A stretch of 64,000 nucleotides of DNA from Imbricaverruca yamaguchii. Its lineage: Eukaryota > Arthropoda > Thecostraca > Neoverrucidae. Below are positions 55,612-64,000 of the stretch, piece by piece; the stretch's first letter is position 1, and each line of letters starts with the position of its first letter. The stretch covers positions 624,501 through 688,500 of the forward strand of contig JAOTOL010001371.1 of assembly GCA_034440575.1 (NCBI GenBank), in the 5' to 3' direction. The position numbers and the translations under genes are program-made. The notes below the pieces were generated by a model. That model had not been told where the DNA came from, made no database searches, and saw only the letters and a program-made list of their open reading frames with translations.

Positions 55612-56328
55612 ATGCCTGGCGACCAGGTGGTGGCAGTACCGGTCGGTGGTGGTGCCTTCGATGTGCGTGTCATAGCGGAATATGACGGGACTGCAGACGT
55701 CGTGGAGTGGTGGATGCGTGCAGAAATGTTGTGCGAGCTGCGCGGCGTCGCTTTGGCAACAGTGCTGCCCCTGCGGCTGACAGGCGGGGCATTCGCCGTG
55801 TGGTCGCAGTTATCGGCGGAGAGTCGCCGCTCGTTAGAAGCTGTGCGCGCGGTGTTGTATTCAGCCTTCGCTCTTGATGAACACGCGGCGTATGACGCCT
55901 TTGTCAGCCGACGCCTTCAACTGGGAGAGTCAGCTGATGTGTACTTGGCGGATCTCCGGCGGTTGGCGACCCTCTTCGGTGGTATACCGGACCAAGCACT
56001 CTCCTGCGCCTTCGTCGCTGGTCTACCCGATGCCGTGCGCCAGACCATTCGAGCCGGCTCGCGCGCAGAGGCCCTTGACCTGGTGGGCGTTTTGGCGCGC
56101 ACCCGTGCCGTCTTGAGCGACGAGCGAGTCGCATCGGCGGCGGCGGCAGCGCGTGGCGGGACGACCAGCCGGAGTGGGGAGGGAGATCTGTCTGCGCGTG
56201 ACCCGAGACGCCGGCGAGGACGCCGCTGCTGGACGTGTGGTTCACTGGACCACCTGGCTGCAGCCTGTCCGGAGGGAAACGGCCCGGGGAGCGGCGCTTC
56301 AGCGCCAGCGCCGTCTCCCGTGCAGTGA
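55612..56328 (+). CDS. Retrotransposon Gag, 238 residues
   Basis: The ATG at 55612 is only 16 nt after the LTR. The middle is a helical Retrotrans_gag-type capsid region (WWMRAEMLCELRGVAL, LTGGAFAVWSQL, LRRLATLFGG, FVAGLPDAVR). Near the C terminus a basic linker (RDPRRRRGRR) leads to one zinc knuckle, C-x2-C-x4-H-x4-C (CWTCGSLDHLAAAC). The open frame extends upstream into the LTR, but the first ATG after it is this one. Gag would form the particle and bind element RNA. Its 3' end overlaps the protease frame, where a frameshift signal lies at 56274. It is intact in length and motifs. Confidence 0.85.
   Translation: MPGDQVVAVPVGGGAFDVRVIAEYDGTADVVEWWMRAEMLCELRGVALATVLPLRLTGGAFAVWSQLSAESRRSLEAVRAVLYSAFALDEHAAYDAFVSRRLQLGESADVYLADLRRLATLFGGIPDQALSCAFVAGLPDAVRQTIRAGSRAEALDLVGVLARTRAVLSDERVASAAAAARGGTTSRSGEGDLSARDPRRRRGRRCWTCGSLDHLAAACPEGNGPGSGASAPAPSPVQ
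56274..56316 (+). promoter_or_regulatory. Programmed -1 ribosomal frameshift signal
   Basis: GGGAAAC at 56274-56280 is a canonical X XXY YYZ heptamer and is placed in the gag frame as GAG-GGA-AAC. A few nucleotides later, GGAG and GGCGCT can pair with AGCGCC and CTCC, giving a GC-rich stem. Slipping back one base enters the protease frame, which is open from 56202. Confidence 0.65.
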
Positions 56329-56801
56329 GAGGCGCGCTACCAGTGCTGAAGATGGTGGTGGACGGGCGGCCTTGCGACGTGCTTGTGGACACCGGCTGCA
56401 CCGATAACATTGTATATGTGGATCGGTGCAGACGGTGGTCGCCCCGGCGTGTTGTACTTACCACAATAGGAGGTGATGCTCTTGCTGGCAAGGGCATCGG
56501 TGAAGTCACAGTGAGCATTGAAGGCCGCCAGGTAACGCTCACGACTTTGGTGGTGGCGGCTCGTCCCATGGGGGTGGACTTGGTGCTTCGCATGAGCGGC
56601 ATCGTCAGGTTGGGAGGTGTGCGAGTGGGATCACCAAGGGACGTTCAGCTCGGCTCAACGCAATGCCCTGCTGCCGGCGGTGCGCTGGCGGGCGCAGTCG
56701 CGACCCGTGAAGCGGCGGACTCTGCGCCCGCAGTCGACGGGGCTCAGGCGAGCGCGACCGGCGTGACCGGCTCAGGCGAGCGCGACCGCGGGGCTCAGTG
56801 A
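56275..56801 (+). CDS. Retrotransposon protease domain
   Basis: The frame is -1 to gag. It contains the aspartic protease motif LVDTGCTD (catalytic Asp in DTG) at about 56383-56406, followed by IGGDALAGKGIGEVTVSIEG and a GVDLVL flap/exit segment typical of retropepsins. It stops at TGA 56799-56801. A 28-bp tandem duplication (56741-56796) lies just before the stop. The RT frame is again -1 and open from 56711, so either a second frameshift or decay separates them. Confidence 0.75.
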
Positions 56802-57559
56802 CTGAGCTGAAGGTGGACACTAAAGACTTCACGGCAGAATTTGACAACGACTCGGGGGCTTGGACTGTCGCATGGAAGTGGGCGAATGGGGTCGGGCCGG
56901 CATGTCTCACAAACAGCGTGTCCGAATACAAGATAAACCCATCTGTGCGACAGGAGTACGATGAGGAACTTGAAAGCTGGCTGCAAAATGGCTGGCTGCA
57001 GCCTTACGATGAGCAGAGGGATGGTTCGCCACGGGGGCTTGTGCCTCTGATGGCGGTACCACAGGCGAAGAAGGTGCGCCCAGTGCTCGACATGTGGGAG
57101 CTTAACAGTCACGTGGCGGCTTATACTGCTGACGCCGACGTCTGTGCTGAGCACCTGCGTAGGTGGCGCCGACATGGCCGGCACGTCGCCGTGGTGGATT
57201 TGAGGCGGGCGTACCTGCAGCTGCGACTCGACAGACGGCTTTGGCCGTACCAAACAGTCATCATTCGCGGTCGGCGGTACAGCCTAACGCGGCTTGGATT
57301 CGGTCTGAATGTGGCGCCGGCTGTGATGAAGGCTGTTGTCCGGGTCGTCTTGGCGCAGAACCCGGCCGTGGAGCGAGCAGTCTCTCCATATGTCGACGAC
57401 CTACTCGTCGATGAGGACATTGTCAGCGCCGAACACGTGGCGGAGCACTTCAAACGCTTCGGGTTGGAGTGCAAGCCACCAGCGCGGGCTGAGGACGGCG
57501 CCCGGGTGCTGGGGCTGCGCGTGCAGCGCGCGGGTACATCAGTGCTGAGAACGCGCTAG
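56798..57559 (+). pseudogene. Retrotransposon reverse transcriptase, C-terminally truncated
   Basis: The frame encodes the RT fingers and palm: GLVPLMAVPQAKKVRPVLDM, VVDLRRAYLQLRLD (first catalytic Asp), LTRLGFGLNVAPAVMK and the catalytic box YVDD (PYVDDLLVDED), ending with ARVLGLRVQR. It stops at 57559, about 10 residues later, and the thumb and RNase H are absent: the integrase begins in another frame at once. The first codon at 56798 is GTG and is not a real eukaryotic start; the domain would be made as part of a polyprotein. Confidence 0.8.
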
Positions 57560-58596
57560 TTGAGCTGGTCCGGACGGTGCATGAGCTGGCTGGGCACCCT
57601 GGTGTTCGCCGAACGCTCTACTTTGCGCGGCGAGACGTATCACGTGACGTCACGCGGGCGGCAGCGCGTGCGGCGGTGGAGAGCTGTGACGTCTGTCGCT
57701 CCATTGACCCGGCTTCGGTACGGTGGCGACGTGGCTCACTTGGTGTAGCTGCTACGTGGGAGCGCGTCGCCATCGACGTCACGCACCACCGGGGACAGAG
57801 TTACCTCTCTGCTAGCGACTGCGGACCTTCGCGCTTCAGTGTCTGGCGGCAGCTGCGTCGCGCTGATGCCGCCGAAATTTCAGGCCACCTGGAGCAGCTT
57901 TTCCTGGAGCGCGGGGCTCCGCTAGAGATTTTGACCGACAACGCCACTGTGTTCCGCGGCCGCCAGATCGCTGCTCTCGCGGCGCGATGGGGAGTCAGCC
58001 TTCGGTTTCGCGCGGTGCACGAGCCAGGAGGCAACGGCGTGGTGGAGCGCTGCCACAGGACAGTCAAAGTGATCGCAGCGAGACGCAGGTGCTCCGTGCC
58101 CGAGGCTGTACACCTGTACAACGTTACGCCCCGTGATGGGGAGAGCGCTGATTCGGCGCCTGCAGCCGGCGTGTATCGGTACACAGTGAGAGACTGCATC
58201 CGGTCTCCGCAAAAGGACGAACCGGCAGTCGAGGTGCGCCCGCTCGTGTCCGACGGGATGCAGCTCTGCGTTGGTGACCGCGTCTGGATGCGGCGCCCGG
58301 GAACGCGCTGCACGGACGTCTCGCGTCGCGGCACGGTGACAGGTGTTGTCTCGCGGCAGGTGGTTGAGATTGATAGGGTGCCGTGGCATGTGAAGAATGT
58401 GCGACGACGCGGTGAAGCGTCGGATGGGGAAAACGCTGATGCTAGCGACACGGATAACGACGAGCCACTGTATGTGCGATGCAACACTGCTGATGAGGAG
58501 GGCAGTGCCGTGGGGAGTGATGCGGCTGAAAGCGCTCCCCCACTTCGGCGCAGTAGGCGCGATCCACAGCCGCGAAGGTTCTTTTCTTGCGAATGA
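57538..58596 (+). CDS. Retrotransposon integrase
   Basis: An HHCC zinc-binding domain (VHELAGHPG ... CDVC) precedes the catalytic core: AIDVTHHRGQSYLSASDCG (Asp 1), EILTDNATVFRG (Asp 2) and HEPGGNGVVERCHRTVK (Glu), with exactly 35 residues between Asp 2 and Glu, the DD35E spacing. A basic/acidic tail with VGDRVWMRRPG follows and resembles the GPY/SH3-like C-terminal region. It ends at 58596, about 78 bp before the 3' LTR. No ATG of its own is needed if made from a polyprotein, but its frame (+1 position class 1) does not follow the RT frame because of the deletion. Confidence 0.85.
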   Translation: MSAENALVELVRTVHELAGHPGVRRTLYFARRDVSRDVTRAAARAAVESCDVCRSIDPASVRWRRGSLGVAATWERVAIDVTHHRGQSYLSASDCGPSRFSVWRQLRRADAAEISGHLEQLFLERGAPLEILTDNATVFRGRQIAALAARWGVSLRFRAVHEPGGNGVVERCHRTVKVIAARRRCSVPEAVHLYNVTPRDGESADSAPAAGVYRYTVRDCIRSPQKDEPAVEVRPLVSDGMQLCVGDRVWMRRPGTRCTDVSRRGTVTGVVSRQVVEIDRVPWHVKNVRRRGEASDGENADASDTDNDEPLYVRCNTADEEGSAVGSDAAESAPPLRRSRRDPQPRRFFSCE

Positions 58597-58673
58597 TCAC
58601 ACACAGTTGTTGTTGACGGTAGGCGATGTTTCGTGGCAGGTGTGTTTGTGATTTTTTGATAATCAGGGGGTGG

Positions 58674-58870
58674 TGTGCTCGTTGGCTGCGTGCACTGCTT
58701 GGTGTGATTGCCCCCCGTGTCAGAGACTGTAACGTGCGGTGAATGTTAGTGACTGTACCGCCCTTTGTGGCGACTGGTGGGCGCGGCCGGCGGGGGCGCG
58801 GCAGTGGTGGGCGTGGAGGCCGGCAGTGTGAGGTTCCGTGGCACGCATATACAGCAATACAGCAGATACA
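58674..58870 (+). repeat. 3' LTR (197 bp)
   Basis: Matches the 5' LTR except for one G/A change near 58690 and the missing 8 bp. It is followed at once by the ATAAA duplication. Confidence 0.95.
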
Positions 58871-58989
58871 ATAAATTTCACGATTCTTCTTTGTCGACAT
58901 CGTCGCAATCAATAATGCTCAGCTTAGATCAACTGGCAGCATAAGAAGGTCGGGGGTCGAGATCAGGGGCGTCTCAACAAATACCGTCG

Positions 58990-59745
58990 GGTTAGATGAA
59001 CTGCATTGGTTTTCAACCATCCCCGTCCCAGACTCGGAGGAATTTTGACAATTTTACTTCGTTGATACTTTCGCGGATGACGAAAAACTGCCCGCGGCAT
59101 CGCGCAGTACTTTTGCATATGTTTTCCCGCACCAATTTTGCATGTTTTGTGAAAATTTCAAGGTGATGTCATCAAGGGGCACGGAGTTCGTGAAGCTCAA
59201 ATCATGTCACTTTCAAAAACGCATAACCATTCGTAACGTTTTAGCTGATAGAAATGTTTCAACAACACCTTCATCGCTTGCTCACCTTTAGCAAATATAC
59301 GCACCAGTGAAGTTTTCGATTTTCCGATTTTGTTTATTTATTTGTTTTGCATATTTTCCCATTATCTGCCCGAATCGTATCACCAAATCGAAATGTGAAT
59401 TTAAAATAAAATTATAAGATCAAAATTGCCAAAAATGGTCAAAATAGAAGATCGTGGATAAAGTAAGCACATTTTATGAGGCTGAGGGACGAAAACCATG
59501 TTTTCCGCTACTCCTACTAAATAAAAATAAAATTGGAAAGAATTGGAAACTCGAAATTTCGGAGGTAAAACTTAAAATTTTGCTTTAAGTGTGGGAAAGC
59601 GAAGAGCGTTTTTCGACGCTACTACTTTCATGTTCGTAAAACGCCTAGTTTGAAGATTGAAGTGGGCATGCCGGGGACCCCCGAGACGAGTTCACGAATC
59701 TGACTGAAAAACTGACATTAGCTTTATTGTTGTGCTTAGCTTAAT
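58990..59745 (+). mobile_element. Diverged relative of element B, copy B3
   Basis: The order CCCGTCCCAGACTCGG, CGCGGAT, TTTTCCCGCACCAATTTTGCAT, GTCATCAAGGG, and at the right end CGCCTAGTTTGAAGATT and CCCCCGAGACG parallels B1 and B2 with much lower identity. No clear TTAA remains on the left. Confidence 0.5.
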
Positions 59746-59748
59746 AGC

Positions 59749-60474
59749 TTAACGTGTCCCGTCTCGGTGGGGTCTTCAACCGCCCCCTCAGGTTTTTCGC
59801 GGATTCTGAACGAACGGCGCGCGGCGACGCGGCAAAATTTGGCATACCTTTTCCCACATCAATTTGGCACGCCGTTTCAAAATCTTGAAGTCAGGTCATC
59901 TAGGGTGATTATCTTTAGGGAGGCAACAAAGCGTACGAGAGGAATTTGTCATTTTTTCGTCTTTGACTTCATATAAATTTTGCATATTTGCCTCTTGCAT
60001 TTCAAATGGAAGATTCTGGCTCAGGTAAACATTTTTTTACTAGGGAAATTTGACTTCCAACAACGTTTCTTGGTCTGCTCTATGCAGTAGAAAAGGAACA
60101 TTAAAGAAAACTTGAAAATTCAAAATTTAGAAATATATTTTTGGAGGGCCAACAAATTATGTGGCCATGGTTGATTTGACTGTCCTTTTATGATTCAAAC
60201 TAATTCTTGCGTTTTTAAATATCCCCCAAAGTGAACTCCCCAGAGCCAAAAACATTGTAAGCCGTGAAAAGTCGCGAAAATCTAGGCCCCTAGGGACGTC
60301 ACTTTTGGTGGGAAATCGTTTTGAGGGATGGATCCGGGTCCTACTAGTCGAGCGCTTTCCGAGGACACCTATTTCGTTTCCGTGCGACGGTTAGTTTGGA
60401 TTTTAGAGGGGGTTACCATCCCCCCTCCGAGACGGGGTGTGAGGATCTAACCGGAGAGACGGCGCGGGTTAATG
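59749..60474 (+). mobile_element. TTAA-flanked element B, copy B2
   Basis: Left end TTAACGTGTCCCGTCTCGG and right end GAGACGGCGCGGGTTAA match B1 (7227-8060) along the full length with small indels. No coding. Confidence 0.7.
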
Positions 60475-61437
60475 GGTTAATGTTGATGTTAGTAATAATA
60501 TAAGATTTTACGTATAAATAACATATGATCCACATCAATAATTAACATCAACAACAAATCATCAACAAGAATTAGCCGGAGTTATGGACAATAGTCAGCA
60601 GAGACTCAGCCAAGGGGGTGTCCGGAGACCAGGTCCCGTCCCTCAGCAACCATGAATGCGCTCGATCAAATACAAATTTTGTGTAGATTTTCATCACGTA
60701 AAACTATTTATATCTACATATTGCAACGCAGATAGTTTTGGCCCCATATCTCAATTCATCTGGATCACAGTATCGTGGGATCGGAGCACTGGGCGGATTC
60801 CAGCTGACCCAAGCGGGCTCTGACGCGGGGGTCAAGTGCTGGTAACGCGTCGGTCGGATGCACCACGTGATGGTGTGGCGACCAGTCATGGTATGTATGT
60901 GTCACGACATAACGCCCGTCTGGCCATAACGCTCCTCTGGCCATTGGCGGCGGCCGCCGATATACCACTACCTAATAATGGGCTGGCAGAACTGTCGCGT
61001 GATTGGACAGCCGGCCATGCTTTGGCGAGCCGGCGACAGCCATTCCCGTTGACAAAGCATTCGACTCAGAAAGTTCCGTGGTATATTAGTTACCGTATAA
61101 TTATTATTTTACCGCTCAATATAGGGGCTCGAATGACGGTGGCTTCCAAGAACGGCTCTTGGATTGGAGAGTGGATCCATTGAACGTGCAAACCAATTTT
61201 CGCGAATCCGAGGAAAAGTTAGACTATCACTGCCAGTCAACAGGTCTTGCCTACAATATGTGCTTCAATGTTTTTATGTTTGTGTACGAGTATGTAGGTA
61301 CAATTTACGGGTACATCTCGTTTTCGGAGCGACCCGATCACCTCTGCTCAAGAACGTTTGTGGTGGAAAGAGTGTTGTCGATCAAACACCGACCTGGCGG
61401 CACCTGTCGGCACACTCCTACGCGTCCAGGTGTCTGA
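60475..61437. other. Intergenic, no gene recognised
   Basis: A short inverted repeat (TGTTGATGTTA / TAACATCAACA) brackets 60480-60556. No upstream exon of the receptor gene could be identified. Confidence 0.4.
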
Positions 61438-63230
61438 GGTCACGTGACGAAGGCGCGCGCCCGGCAGACGATGCGTGGCGCCACCATGCGGCTGGTGTAT
61501 GTGGCCGCCGACCTGGACAACACCAACGCCAACCAGCACGACATCGTGCTGCACGACGGCCGGCTGGCCGGCGGCCTGGTCGGCAGCGTGTTGCTGCTGC
61601 TGCAGCAGGTGCTTGGCTTCAGCGTCGCCCTGCGTCCGGTGGCCGGCTCGGCCGGCAGGTCGGCACACGACGCGGCCGCCGAGCTGCGCGCAGGCCGCGC
61701 CAGCCTGTTCGCCGGCTACATGATGTACAGCGTGTCGCGCGGCCGACGCGTCCACTTCTCGGCGCCGTTTTCGGCGCAGCTGGTGGGCGCTGCGCTGGAC
61801 ACGCGCCGCACGCGCACCCGCAGCCAGTGGACGGTGACGACGACGTTCTCGGCGCAGCTGGTGGGCGCTGCGCTGGACACGCGCCGCACGCGCACCCGCA
61901 GCCAGTGGACGGTGACGACGCCGTTCTCGGCGCAGCTGGTGGGCTCTGCGCTGGACACACGCCGCACGCGCACCCGCAGCCAGTGGACGGTGACGACGCC
62001 GTTCTCGGCGCGTGGTGGGCGCTGCGCTGGCCGCCGCATCGCGCACCCGCAGCCAGTGGACGGTGACGACGCCGTTCTCGGCGCAGCTGGTGGGCGCTGC
62101 GCTGGACACGCGCCGCACGCGCACCCGCAGCAGTGGACGGTGACGCGGTTCGGCGCAGCTGGTGGGCGCTGCGCTGGCACGCGCCGCACGCGCCCGCAGC
62201 CAGTGGACGGTGACGACGCCATTCTCGGGAGTGGTGGGCGCTGCGCTGGACACGCGCCGCACGCGCACCCACAGCCAGTGGACGATGACGACGCCGTTCG
62301 AGTGGCGGCTGTGGAGCGCGCTGGCCGCCACGCAGGTGGTCGCCGTGCTCGTGCTGTACGCCGTGGCGCGCTGCCGTAGTCGTGTCGGCGAAGACGGCGC
62401 CGCCGCCGACGCGGACGTGTCGTTCTGGGCGCTGGTGGTGTTGGGCGTGACGTGTCAACAGGGCGCCGCGGTGCGCGCGGACGGAGCGGCCGCCTGCCGG
62501 CTGGCCGTGTCGGCGCCGTACCTGCTGTCGCTGTTCGTGTCCGCCTTCTTCTCGAGCAGCATGCTGGCCGACCTGGCCGTGGTCAGGCGTCAGGCGCCGT
62601 TTATCAGCCTGTCGCAGGCGGTGCGCAGCGGCTGGCGAGTCAACGACCGGCACGTGCCGGCACCCATGCACTAGATGGTGGTGCCGGCACTGTGGGGGCG
62701 CCACCTACGCCAGCTGCTCACCACCGACGACGGACCGCTGGCCGGCAGAAACTTTCTGCTGCGCTCGGCTGTGACGCTGCGGCGCGAGTTCGGCTGTACC
62801 GGCGCCGCCGACTGCCCCGTCTGTCTGTGGCCGGCGGCCATCACGCGCCAGCCCGTGTCGTTCGCGATGCGGCCCGACCTGCAGTACGCGCGCGTCATCG
62901 GCTTGGTCATCCCGCGGCTGGTGGGCGGCGGTGTCGTGGCGCGCCTGCACCGCCGCTGGCTCCCCGACCAGCCGTCACGCGCACGCTGTGCGCCACCGAC
63001 GCGGCGGTGGACACTACGGAGCTCGGCCTGCAGGCACACCACACCAGGTACTAACTCACACCAGGTACGGCCTACAGGCAGTGTTTCGCATCGTGACGGT
63101 GGGAATGGGCGCCGCACTGGTCGTGCTCGTGTTGGATTGTGTAGCCTCCCGAATGCAGAGGTGCCTTAGCCGGCGTGCTGAGCTCACGTTAGCAGGCCGG
63201 CTCACACTACAGAGCCTACAGAAAATGTAG
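61438..63230 (+). pseudogene. Ionotropic receptor (IR/iGluR-like) gene, disrupted
   Basis: The plus strand encodes the order of an ionotropic receptor. Ligand-binding S1 runs from 61486 (LVYVAADLDN, GGLVGSVLLLLQQVLGFSV, SLFAGYMMYSVSRGRRVHFS). TM1 is LWSALAATQVVAVLVLYAVA (about 62308), the pore region is FWALVVLGVTCQQG, TM3 is APYLLSLFVSAFF, S2 runs from about 62580, and TM4 is VFRIVTVGMGAALVVLVLDC (about 63075). Such channels act in the dendritic membrane of arthropod sensory neurons. The frame is broken by a 78-bp repeat array, a TAG at 62672-62674, a shift near 62975 and a 45-bp duplication before TM4. A Kozak-like GCCACCATG at 61481-61488 may be a start, or upstream exons are missing. Assembly error in the GC-rich repeats is the alternative to a pseudogene. 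Confidence 0.7.
61768..62296 (+). repeat. 78-bp (26-codon) tandem array inside receptor S1 region
   Basis: Units start at 61768, 61846, 61924 and 62002 (exactly 78 bp, in frame), then at 62075, 62149 and 62222 with 73-75-bp units carrying small deletions. The unit encodes FSAQLVGAALDTRRTRTRSQ followed by WTVTTP. Net length from the first unit to the unique TM1 side is 529 bp, one over a multiple of three, so the array shifts the frame. Confidence 0.9.
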
Positions 63231-64000
63231 AACCTGCCATGCTAACCAAGCAGGTGAGATAGATGAGGTAGCTGATGTGGAGTAGGTGGCTGATGTGGCG
63301 TAGAAAACTGGTGTGACGTGAGTAACCGGTGTGATGTCATGCGACTGATAGGATGTGAGTAATTTGTGTTCCGTCAGTACCTGATGTGAGTTAGCCGGAT
63401 TTGTTGTGAAGTTTTTTTTGCGCATCAACGGCATTGGCTATACAGCGCCCATAACGAATTCATACTGTGTCCATCCTAAAAAATACTAGTGCGCAAACTT
63501 CATCTCAAACCAGAGTTGACCAGAATTGACCTATAACAATTCATCCTCAAGAACGTTACGAATTCAGAGCGGCAGCCATCATCGTCCAATGTAATGCTAA
63601 AAAATCAGAAAGTTGAGAGTATGAGGCTCAGATGTGGCACACAGAACAATGTCCTTGACATCTTGGGCACACAGGCACACCATCACCAAAAATGAATATA
63701 TCCATGCGTGGCGTAGGTGTGGTCAATGCGTAGGCGGCACGGTGTTACCTTGCCTCGCCTGGTCCTACGCGAGCACGAAGACCACTGGCCGATGGTAGCC
63801 TTAATTGTCCTAATCATTTTTTTCACCGACCGCGTCACAAAGCACCTGGCACTCAACGAAAAACGTAATCCTTGATGACGGGATATATATCGAGCAGGAA
63901 TGGCTGCATAACGCGTGCGTGGTTTCTGTGCTGCTTGCTTTGCAACCGCGTTGTATCACGGAAAGTTGTCGCAATGCCAAAGTCTATTACATGCACAAAC
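63231..64000. other. Downstream flank; degenerate GTGATGTGAGT repeat
   Basis: Bases about 63250-63400 repeat TGATGTGAGTA-type words at roughly 25-bp spacing. Nothing else recognised to the window end. Confidence 0.45.

Larger units (their letters stand above)
55391..58870 (+). mobile_element. Ty3/gypsy LTR retrotransposon, deletion derivative, young
   Basis: Two LTRs (55391-55595, 58674-58870) bracket gag, protease, truncated RT and integrase in that order, the Ty3/gypsy arrangement with integrase last. The element is flanked by ATAAA on both sides (55386-55390 and 58871-58875), a 5-bp target duplication. LTRs begin TG and end CA and differ by one substitution and one 8-bp indel, so insertion is recent. 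A purine tract (GGGGGTGG) precedes the 3' LTR. The RT C terminus and RNase H are absent, so reverse transcription would need a helper element. Confidence 0.93.

Noticed and set aside
57801..58604. Minus-strand frame of 267 codons
   Set aside because: It is the antisense of the integrase, which has full catalytic motifs on the plus strand.
61348..62704. Long minus-strand frames (327 and 361 codons) over the receptor
   Set aside because: They are the antisense of a GC-rich 78-bp array and the receptor coding strand; only the plus strand shows channel motifs.

Overview
The window is eukaryotic and looks like repeat-rich arthropod DNA, possibly from a crustacean. The reasons are an ionotropic-receptor-like gene, a multi-exon glycosyltransferase family 92 gene, CR1/L2-like and Jockey-like LINE debris, a Ty3/gypsy LTR element, TTAA-flanked MITE-like repeats and very long (TA)n and (CA)n tracts. 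Species-level assignment is not possible from sequence alone. Almost all long open frames here are repeat or opposite-strand shadows.

The main host gene runs on the minus strand from 48012 down to 4007. I assembled it from seven GC-rich exons: 47893-48012, 41976-42146, 21813-22094, 20556-20800, 15034-15232, 12779-12995 and 4007-4221. All six introns are GT-AG, every phase matches, and the summed coding length is 1449 bp (482 residues plus stop). The protein is a type II membrane protein with the GT92 (DUF23) domain, so a Golgi galactosyltransferase-like enzyme is expected. Its introns (1 to 20 kb) hold most of the repeats, including two decayed transposase-like genes (15926-18160 minus; 28985-30645 plus). 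A 43-bp minisatellite (21118-21838) overlaps the exon 3 / intron 3 border and copies the 5' splice site about 17 times. A 17-bp minisatellite with 16 CAGCTG boxes begins some 40 bp upstream of the start codon.

Right of this gene (48 to 55 kb) lie tandem repeats (95, 33 and about 64 bp), interspersed repeats and a Jockey-like LINE remnant. A young Ty3/gypsy element occupies 55391-58870: 205/197-bp LTRs that differ by one substitution and one 8-bp indel, an ATAAA target duplication, gag, protease, a truncated reverse transcriptase and an intact-looking DD35E integrase. A GGGAAAC slippery site followed by a hairpin sits in the gag/protease overlap. The RNase H region is missing, so it looks like a deletion derivative mobilised in trans.

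Two related TTAA-flanked elements follow (58990-60474), then an ionotropic-receptor-like gene on the plus strand (61438-63230). Its ligand-binding region carries a 78-bp (26-residue) repeat array and the frame is broken several times, so I call it a pseudogene, with assembly error as the alternative.

A recurrent TTAA-flanked repeat family (2038, 8875, 9855 and, inverted, 25669) and a separate GC-bounded repeat (53484) carry perfect AGGTCA direct repeats with 4-bp spacing (DR4), the arrangement bound by nuclear receptors. Stretches described as empty are intronic or intergenic DNA in which I recognise nothing.
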